Source: Chloroflexota bacterium
GTDB taxonomy: Bacteria > Chloroflexota > Anaerolineae > B4-G1
Direction: 5' to 3'
Assembly: GCA_003648125.1 (NCBI GenBank)
Contig: QMOE01000047.1
Coordinates: 1 to 9,621 of the forward strand
Length of the DNA: 9,621 nucleotides
Positions 1 to 4,941 of the stretch are shown here, in pieces (within the stretch, counting starts at the first letter, position 1; each line of letters opens with the position of its first letter). The translations under genes were made by a program, and so were the position numbers. The notes beneath the pieces are model-generated. The model searched no databases. It worked only from the letters and a program-made list of their open reading frames with translations, and had not been told where the DNA came from.

Positions 1-343
1 CCTCGCCGGTAAAGGCGGCCGCGCCAAAATCCAGGTCGGTGACGGTAAAGTATCCCTCGGCGACCGTCACGCCGGTCTTGGTCTGGATGCTGCCTATCCG
101 CGTGCCGTTGCTGGCCGCGTCCCAGAGCGAAAATTGGAAATCGCAGGTATCGTTCACGGCTCCGCTGCCGTCCTCCAGGTAGCCCTGATAGGTGAAGGCA
201 TTGCCGAGCGGGGCCTGGGGAGCGAGAATGTCATGTGGTGTCGCCCCCCTGGCCCAGACCCGATACGACGGTAGCGCGACGCCGCCCGGCAATAACGAGA
301 TCATCAATGCGATCAACAGACTTGAAATCACTGTGCGTTTCAT
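1..343 (-). CDS. Exported protein with YQGYL/CDFQFSLWD module, 5' part only
   Basis: This is the N-terminal 114 residues of a gene that runs off the left edge. The ATG at 343-341 has an AGGAGG Shine-Dalgarno at 352-357 and a 7-8 nt A-rich spacer, so the start is well supported. Residues 1-20 are a Lys/Arg n-region and hydrophobic core of a signal peptide (MKRTVISSLLIALMISLLPG); cleavage is probably near residues 23-31. The mature part starts with a module FTYQGYLEDGSGAV (50-63), then CDFQFSLWD (67-75), GTRIG and a G-YFTVTDLDF stretch (97-106). The same module occurs at residues 270-330 of the 916-residue protein encoded upstream in the same direction. There the module precedes a beta-helix, so this gene may also encode a multi-domain surface protein. 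Its enzymatic or binding role is unknown and the missing 3' end prevents a firmer call. It lies 117 bp downstream of the PKD-like gene and could be the last gene of the same operon. Confidence 0.85.
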   Translation of the reverse strand, partial: MKRTVISSLLIALMISLLPGGVALPSYRVWARGATPHDILAPQAPLGNAFTYQGYLEDGSGAVNDTCDFQFSLWDAASNGTRIGSIQTKTGVTVAEGYFTVTDLDFGAAAFTGE

Positions 344-385
344 CTTTTTTGCCTCCTGATGCAAAGATTGAAATTGTTACTCATC

Positions 386-405
386 AAGATGGGATAAGAT
401 GGGAT
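386..405. repeat. Tandem decamer, two perfect copies
   Basis: AAGATGGGAT occurs twice head to tail, at 386-395 and 396-405. On the minus strand this lies about 30 bp upstream of the Shine-Dalgarno of the partial exported-protein gene. It could be a protein-binding direct repeat or chance; nothing else in the 117-bp gap explains it. Confidence 0.4.
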
Positions 406-460
406 CGAGTTTTGTCAGGCAACCAAGCCTGGGCAGTGTATACCGCGTGCACATGCTCAA

Positions 461-1558
461 TCAGTGGTTGCGCACCACCAGCGGCAGGTAGATGTACTTA
501 TCGCCGCTGTTGATGACGATGGGCTGGCTCGCGTTCGCCGAACCGCCGCAGTTGCCCACCAGGACAGTGATAGTGTAAGTACCGGCCTGACTCCAGTGAT
601 AAGTGGCGTAGGCCGTTCCCTGCCCGCCGGTCAGGTTGTCGCTCGACCAGACGTAATCTATCGGCGTGCTGGCGTCCGCAGGTTGGACGGTGGCGGTGAA
701 AGTGTAGTCGGTATCCAACTCGCCACTCGCCGGGCCGGCGATGGTCACACCGGTGACGGCTTCGCAGGTGGTCGGCGGTTCGCTGATCGAGATACTATGG
801 GTGCCGATGGCTACGCCGCCGCAGTTCTGCACAGTGAAGCTGATGGTGTGCGTGCCGGTCGTCGCCCAACTATAAGTCGCCGTAAGCGTCCCTTGCTCGC
901 CCAGTGGGGTTGGCGACCAGGTGTAGGTGAGCGGCGCGGTCGCCGTCGGCGGCTCGTAACTGCCGACGAAATCGTATTGCACGCCGGTGTAGCCGGTGGT
1001 CAAGCCGGTGATGGAGGCCCCGGTGACGCCGACGCAGGCCGACGTGATGTTGACCTGGGCACTGGCGCTGAAGTCCTGCCCGCCGCAGTTGCGGGCCGTT
1101 ACCTGCACCGTCTTGGTGCCAGTGTCGTCCCACCTGTAAGTGGCCTGGTTGCCATTCGCGTTCACCAGGCCATCGGACGACCAGGTGTATGTGATAGGGG
1201 TCGTCGCGCCGGTCGGACTGGGCGTGGCGGTGAAGGTGAGCGTCTCACCGGTGTTGCCCGACGAGGGGCCGGAGACGCTCACGCCGGTCAGAGCGGTGCA
1301 AACCGCGCCACCTCCTCTCCCGGCCCAGAAGCCGCCAGACAGGGTGTACCCGCCGCCGCCGACGGACCCGGCGTCCGGCTGACCGGCGGTGCCCATCAGC
1401 GTATATCCGCCGCCGCTGAGACTGCCTCCGCCGCCGTCCACCGTCCACCAGGTCAGGTCGTAGCCGCCGCCGGTCTGGGCACTGACGACGCCCACCAGCA
1501 AGAGGGTGAATAGCGACAGCCCAATAACCAGGAAAAGCCTTTTTCGGTTGACTTTCAT
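461..1558 (-). CDS. Exported triple PKD-like repeat protein with YLPLVVRN tail
   Basis: A 365-residue protein, predicted secreted or surface-attached. The start is placed at the ATG 1558-1556 because GGAGGAG lies 6 nt upstream at 1565-1571 and a signal peptide follows directly: KVNRKR, a hydrophobic core at 8-24, and a VSAQ cleavage site near 26-28. The frame stays open further upstream, but that part has no signal features and overlaps the 76-residue gene. Residues 30-80 are a Gly-rich segment with two GGGYTL units ending in GGFWAG. Residues 86-350 are three PKD-like Ig-fold repeats of about 85-90 residues. Each has an opening Cys followed by V/LTG-x-x-IxGP, a central YTW/YVW, an ATYxWxxxGT strand and a closing NCGG. 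Cys pairs are 87/158, 175/246 and 265/337, likely one disulfide per domain. The chain ends IYLPLVVRNH, a tail I know from many exported Chloroflexota proteins. The binding partner is unknown. It is probably co-transcribed with its neighbours. Confidence 0.88.
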   Translation of the reverse strand: MKVNRKRLFLVIGLSLFTLLLVGVVSAQTGGGYDLTWWTVDGGGGSLSGGGYTLMGTAGQPDAGSVGGGGYTLSGGFWAGRGGGAVCTALTGVSVSGPSSGNTGETLTFTATPSPTGATTPITYTWSSDGLVNANGNQATYRWDDTGTKTVQVTARNCGGQDFSASAQVNITSACVGVTGASITGLTTGYTGVQYDFVGSYEPPTATAPLTYTWSPTPLGEQGTLTATYSWATTGTHTISFTVQNCGGVAIGTHSISISEPPTTCEAVTGVTIAGPASGELDTDYTFTATVQPADASTPIDYVWSSDNLTGGQGTAYATYHWSQAGTYTITVLVGNCGGSANASQPIVINSGDKYIYLPLVVRNH

Positions 1559-1564
1559 CGTATA

Positions 1565-1571
1565 CTCCTCC
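1565..1571 (-). promoter_or_regulatory. Shine-Dalgarno deciding the start of the PKD-like gene
   Basis: GGAGGAG on the minus strand lies 6 nt before the ATG at 1558. It overlaps an earlier in-frame ATG (1573-1571), which therefore cannot use it, so the later start is preferred. Confidence 0.75.
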
Positions 1572-1605
1572 ATATGTTTGGCGAATCCTTTACGTACTTG
1601 TCCAT

Positions 1606-1836
1606 TCATTTCGCTTCCCTTTCGCTTTCCTTTCCCTCCCCCTCCATACCTCGGCTTTGCGCCAGCGGCCCGGTATGTGCTTCGATGAAGAGTAACAGAT
1701 CGTTCAGGTGACGGAAGTAAAGCGCCTCGCCGGAAGTTGCATGCTGCACCCAACCGCGCCAGGATGGGTGCTCTCCCCCATCCCTCTCCCACCAGATGCG
1801 CAAGACGAAGGAGTTGGAGCGGCAGGGTTGAGCCAT
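1606..1836 (-). CDS. Small Trp-rich protein, 76 aa, function unknown
   Basis: A short gene in the 300-bp gap between two exported proteins. The ATG at 1836-1834 is preceded by AAGGAG at 1841-1846 (4-nt spacer), and the start lies 22 bp after the stop of the 916-residue gene. It has no signal peptide or membrane segment, so it is probably cytosolic. The core reads SFVLRIWWERDGG, then WRGWVQHATSGEALYF, then HLNDLLLFIE (residues 9-52), a compact alpha/beta pattern with three tryptophans. From memory, similar small proteins of the form FVLRIW...WRGWVQH...SGE..YFR.L..L..FI are common and uncharacterised in Chloroflexota. The last 14 residues are charged (GMEGEGKESEREAK) and come from a purine-rich tract that contains an 11-bp imperfect tandem repeat (1609-1619 and 1620-1630). 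Its place between secreted proteins suggests a helper or regulatory partner, which is inference only. Confidence 0.75.
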   Translation of the reverse strand: MAQPCRSNSFVLRIWWERDGGEHPSWRGWVQHATSGEALYFRHLNDLLLFIEAHTGPLAQSRGMEGEGKESEREAK

Positions 1837-1858
1837 AGCTCTCCTTGTTCCACCCGAT

Positions 1859-4609
1859 TTACCGACATTGATTGTCAAGGGCTTGATAGACGCTGTTATA
1901 CGCGCCGGCGCAGGTCGCATCCACCGCCAGCAGCTCGCCGTCGAGCAACGAGCCTCCCACGGAGGCCTGGGTGTAGGTGATGGGCGACCCCAACGTGGTG
2001 GAGATAGTGCCGGAGATGACGATATTGAGCGGCGCACCGGTGGTGCGCAGACGACTGGAATCAACATAGAGGAACGCCCAGTCGCCCACATCGGTGTCGT
2101 GCTCCACCACCGCCATAGAACCATCGTTGGTGGTGGCGCCGGTGCTCTCCGCCAGCAGGTCGCTCTGGGCGAAGTCGAGTTCACCGCCGCCGTAGAGGTA
2201 GGTGGCACGGGCGTTGTAGCCAACGGCCTCTACCACAGCGTGCTCGAACTCCAAATCCGCCGCGTTGCTCTGCACATAGATGCCATAGGCGTCGGTGATG
2301 GCCTGGCTGACGATGAACAGGTCCTGCCACACGCCGCCGGTGGGAGCGTCCAGGTACAGACCGATGCTCGTCTCCTCGCCGCCGCCCTCGCTCCCGGCCT
2401 CGATGGAGACGTTGCGGAGCACCGGCGCGGCTTTGTACACCGCCATCCCCACCGTGCGCCATTGGTTGCCGGACGAGTGGACGCGCACATCCTCGTAGGT
2501 CAGGCTGGCTCCCTGCCCGTTGTAGATGCCGTTGACCTCCTCGACCCAACCGGAGGCGGCGATGTCGCTGTTGGCGATCCTGCCGGTAGCGGTGACGGGG
2601 ACATAGACGCCATAGGCCATCCCGCCGCTGGCGACAAAGTCGCTATCGGACACATCCACATCGCCGCCGGACAGGTACAGCCCATAGGTATTCCCGCTGC
2701 CGTTGGCTTCAAAGGAGACGTCCTGGAGTGTAAAATAAGAGCCGCCGCTCTCGATCCCAAAAGTGGAGGTGGTGGCCGAGGCCGACCCCCACACGTCGCG
2801 CAGCAAGGCGAGCGATTCTCCACCGCCGCGCACTGCTGCTGCCCAACGGCCGGCCGCCGCCTGCACCCGGCCGTTGAGGCCGGTCAGGCTGCCACTTTCG
2901 ATTGCTATGCCGCACCCGTTGGAGTCGGAATCGTAATCGCTCACCTCCACCTCGAAATCGGACAACCGGGTGTGGCCGCCGTCCACCAGCAGGCCGTAGG
3001 ATGTATACGCGCCGCCGGCCTGAATCTCGACGTGGTGCATCCAGACATCCTCGCCCCCGCTCTCCACCGCCGCTATCTCGGAGGCCAGCGGCCCGTTGGC
3101 GACAACGGTCAGCTCGCTCAGTTCGTCGCTATCGGACAGGACGAGCGAGGCCAGTAAGCCGCTGGTGTTGTTCAACGTGGTGGAGATGACGGTGATGTGT
3201 ACCCCGCTCCCGCGAAGGTGGACGTAGGGCGGCAGGGTGACGTTGCCGGTGTAGACGCCGGGCGCGACGCGGATGAGGTAGGTGTTGGTCGGCCCGCTGT
3301 TGGAGACGAGGGCGACGGCCCCGGCCAGGTCTGTGGCATCGCCGCCGGCGGGAGCCACGTCAATGATGTTGTCGTAGCGAGCCTGGAGATACGACATATC
3401 CGCGCTGAAGACCGTGCCGGAGAGCACCAACCCCGCCCCGGCGCTATAGGTGGTGTCGTCGTCGCCATCGGCGAAGCCAAGGGGCACGTTCGTGATCCCC
3501 TCCCAGGGGACGTTCTGGGCGAAGAGGGAGTAGGGAGTCGGGCGCAGGGCAAGCCGGCCGTCCAACGGCACGTAGCCGCTGTCGCCGCCGCACTGGACGG
3601 CGATCTCCATGAACCGCTCCTCGCCGTCGAAGACGTCGAAGTCCAGGTCCACGTTGAAGTTCCCGTTGCTGACGGCCACGCCGGTGATGATCTGTGTGCC
3701 CAGTTGAGTGCCGCTGACGACGTCGTCCCACAGGCTGAACTGGAAATCGCAATTGTCGTCCACTGCCCCATCGTCCGTCACCAAGTAGCCCTGGTAGTTG
3801 AAAGTCGCTTCCAGTGGGGAGATGCTCCAGTCGGCCAGCAACTCGCCCACAGAGCTATACTGTACCACACGGTGGTTGTTGTTGATGTTGACATAGACCG
3901 AGCCGTCCGGCCCGACCGCGATGCCGTTCGTCTCGATCACCCCGGCCACCAAATCCCAGGTAGCCAATTGAGTGCCGTTGGCGTCATACTTGACCACGCG
4001 GTGGTTGTTGTTGATGTTGACATAGACCGAACCGTCCGGCCCCACAGCGATGCCGTCCGCCGGCTCCCCTGTATCCCACTCGGCCAGATAACCGCCGTCG
4101 GCGTCGTATTTGACCACGCGGTGGTTGTTGTTGATGTTGACGTAAACCGAGCCGTCCGGCCCGACGGCGAGACCTTTGGCCTCCGCGCCCACGTCCCACT
4201 CGGTCAGGTACTCTCCCTCGGCGCTGTACTTGACCACGCGGTGGTTGTTGTTGATGTTGACATAGACCGAACCGTCCGGCCCGACGGCTATACCGCCCGA
4301 TACCTCGCCCACATCCCACTCGGTCAGGTAGGTGTGTTCCGCGCTGTACTTGACCACGCGGTGGTTGTTGTTGATGTTGACATAGACCGAGCCATCTGGC
4401 CCAACGGCGATATCGTCGGGCACGGGTTCGGCGGCGACGGTCAGCAGATCATAAGCGGCGGCTGCGCTATGGGCCGGCCCACCCGACAGGACGAGCGCCA
4501 GCGCCAGAATCGCAACAGCGGCGATGGCGACGGACAGGCCACCCGCCAACAGGCGAGTCCCCATCCCGTTTCCGAACCGATGACAAGCGTGAGAGAAATA
4601 TGCTTTCAT
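1859..4609 (-). CDS. Exported NHL-propeller / beta-helix protein, 916 aa
   Basis: A large predicted extracellular protein. The ATG 4609-4607 has GGAGGTG at 4614-4620. A signal sequence follows, with a hydrophobic core at about 20-42 and an AHSAAAA cleavage region near 47-52. Residues 55-262 hold five NHL-type beta-propeller repeats centred on an almost invariant AVGPDGSVYVNINNNHRVV starting at 68, 108, 148, 188 and 231. Residues 270-365 are the module FNYQGYL...NCDFQFSLWDD...LALRPTPYSLFAQ. A linker (YSAGAGLVLSGTVFSAD, 388-404) leads to a pectin-lyase-like right-handed beta-helix from about 412. It opens with YLIRVAPGVYTGNVTLPPYV and continues as about ten coils of 22-26 residues, each restarting with a YGLYL/YGIYV-type motif (538-805). 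The C terminus has Cys900 and Cys915 in TCAGAYNSVYQALDNQC. No catalytic site is evident, so adhesion, glycan binding or lyase-like activity are all open. It leads a probable operon with the three smaller genes downstream. Confidence 0.88.
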   Translation of the reverse strand: MKAYFSHACHRFGNGMGTRLLAGGLSVAIAAVAILALALVLSGGPAHSAAAAYDLLTVAAEPVPDDIAVGPDGSVYVNINNNHRVVKYSAEHTYLTEWDVGEVSGGIAVGPDGSVYVNINNNHRVVKYSAEGEYLTEWDVGAEAKGLAVGPDGSVYVNINNNHRVVKYDADGGYLAEWDTGEPADGIAVGPDGSVYVNINNNHRVVKYDANGTQLATWDLVAGVIETNGIAVGPDGSVYVNINNNHRVVQYSSVGELLADWSISPLEATFNYQGYLVTDDGAVDDNCDFQFSLWDDVVSGTQLGTQIITGVAVSNGNFNVDLDFDVFDGEERFMEIAVQCGGDSGYVPLDGRLALRPTPYSLFAQNVPWEGITNVPLGFADGDDDTTYSAGAGLVLSGTVFSADMSYLQARYDNIIDVAPAGGDATDLAGAVALVSNSGPTNTYLIRVAPGVYTGNVTLPPYVHLRGSGVHITVISTTLNNTSGLLASLVLSDSDELSELTVVANGPLASEIAAVESGGEDVWMHHVEIQAGGAYTSYGLLVDGGHTRLSDFEVEVSDYDSDSNGCGIAIESGSLTGLNGRVQAAAGRWAAAVRGGGESLALLRDVWGSASATTSTFGIESGGSYFTLQDVSFEANGSGNTYGLYLSGGDVDVSDSDFVASGGMAYGVYVPVTATGRIANSDIAASGWVEEVNGIYNGQGASLTYEDVRVHSSGNQWRTVGMAVYKAAPVLRNVSIEAGSEGGGEETSIGLYLDAPTGGVWQDLFIVSQAITDAYGIYVQSNAADLEFEHAVVEAVGYNARATYLYGGGELDFAQSDLLAESTGATTNDGSMAVVEHDTDVGDWAFLYVDSSRLRTTGAPLNIVISGTISTTLGSPITYTQASVGGSLLDGELLAVDATCAGAYNSVYQALDNQCR
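3864..4402 (-). repeat. Coding tandem array of five near-identical NHL repeats
   Basis: Five copies of a 50-bp core start at 3864, 3993, 4113, 4233 and 4353, giving a period of 120 bp three times and 129 bp once. The cores differ at only a few, mostly synonymous, positions and encode VGPDGSVYVNINNNHRVV. The 70 bp between cores varies more. The extra 9 bp encode three residues in the VAGVIETNG loop. Confidence 0.9.
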
Positions 4610-4613
4610 AGTA

Positions 4614-4620
4614 CACCTCC
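4614..4620 (-). promoter_or_regulatory. Shine-Dalgarno deciding the start of the 916-aa gene
   Basis: GGAGGTG on the minus strand lies 4 nt before the ATG at 4609. The frame is open for another 42 codons upstream, but that stretch is Arg-rich, lacks a signal peptide and spans the two leader hairpins, so this later start is preferred. Confidence 0.75.
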
Positions 4621-4636
4621 AGATGCATGATAGTGG

Positions 4637-4650
4637 CGCCCCGTTGGGCG
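4637..4650 (-). promoter_or_regulatory. Leader hairpin B (5-bp stem, tetraloop)
   Basis: CGCCC-CGTT-GGGCG forms a perfect five-pair GC stem; in the minus-strand RNA the loop is AACG. It directly abuts the larger hairpin at 4651-4693 and ends 16 nt before the Shine-Dalgarno of the 916-residue gene. There is no U-run, so it is not an intrinsic terminator. Confidence 0.45.
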
Positions 4651-4693
4651 AGGTCTCCGACCGAGTCCCGGGTCCGCCTCGGTCAGAAGACCT
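4651..4693 (-). promoter_or_regulatory. Leader hairpin A (13 paired bases, 12-nt loop)
   Basis: The left arm AGGTCT-CC-GACCGAG (4651-4665) pairs with CTCGGTC-AGA-AGACCT (4678-4693) as a 7-bp and a 6-bp helix around a small internal loop; the hairpin loop is TCCCGGGTCCGC. It lies about 40-85 nt upstream of the 916-residue start. It could be an attenuator, an mRNA-stabilising structure or a DNA operator. No U-tract follows on the minus strand, which argues against a simple terminator of the regulator gene. Confidence 0.5.
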
Positions 4694-4754
4694 GCGGCGA
4701 ACGGAAACACAGATTTTCTTGGGCTTTCGGCGCAAAGCGATACGAATCCGGCCA

Positions 4755-4786
4755 AATCAGCGTCAATCTGCGGTGAATCTGCGTTC
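4755..4786. repeat. Degenerate CGCAGATTNAC direct repeat
   Basis: Three imperfect 10-11 bp units occur in a row on the plus strand: AATCAGCGTC, AATCTGCGGTG and AATCTGCGTTC. On the other strand this reads as CGCAGATTCAC, CGCAGATTGAC, GCTGATT. I recall similar runs in intergenic DNA of Chloroflexota metagenomes, so it is probably a dispersed repeat rather than a gene-specific operator. A weak TTGACG (4766-4761) lies within it. Confidence 0.5.
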
Positions 4787-4821
4787 AGATGTCAGGTAGT
4801 GAAGCGAACGGAAGAACGGAG

Positions 4822-4869
4822 ACTTGCACACTTGCACACTTGCAGACTTGCACACTTGCACACTTGCAG
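4822..4869. repeat. 8-bp tandem array, six units in two identical 24-bp blocks
   Basis: The 8-bp unit ACTTGCAC is repeated as C-C-G, C-C-G at its last base: ACTTGCAC twice, then ACTTGCAG, and the whole block again, with no mismatch between blocks (4822-4845 and 4846-4869). It lies between the stop of the regulator gene (4942) and the leader of the 916-residue gene. It may be a simple sequence repeat of the kind scattered in these genomes, or a cluster of regulator sites. Confidence 0.85.
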
Positions 4870-4941
4870 CACAGTCTACCACACGAGTGTCTCTCGAATG
4901 TCATGAAAGGGGAAAAGAATGAGGAGAACTATGGGGACATA

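Noticed and set aside
416..431. CAGGC-AACCAA-GCCTG inverted repeat as terminator of the PKD-like gene
   Set aside because: Only a 5-bp stem and no U-run on the minus strand; too weak to call.
464..1513. Plus-strand open frame opposite the PKD-like gene
   Set aside because: Arg- and Ala-rich antisense product without domains; the minus frame is clearly the gene.
3197..4630. Long plus-strand open frame opposite the 916-residue gene, with repeated DHAVVVVDVDID
   Set aside because: It is the antisense shadow of the NHL repeats. The minus frame has a signal peptide, domain structure and a Shine-Dalgarno; this one has none.
4737..4766. TTGACG / TATCGC as promoter of the 916-residue gene
   Set aside because: The -35 is good and the spacer is 18 bp, but the -10 matches only half the consensus and the -35 lies in a repeat whose sequence is explained otherwise.
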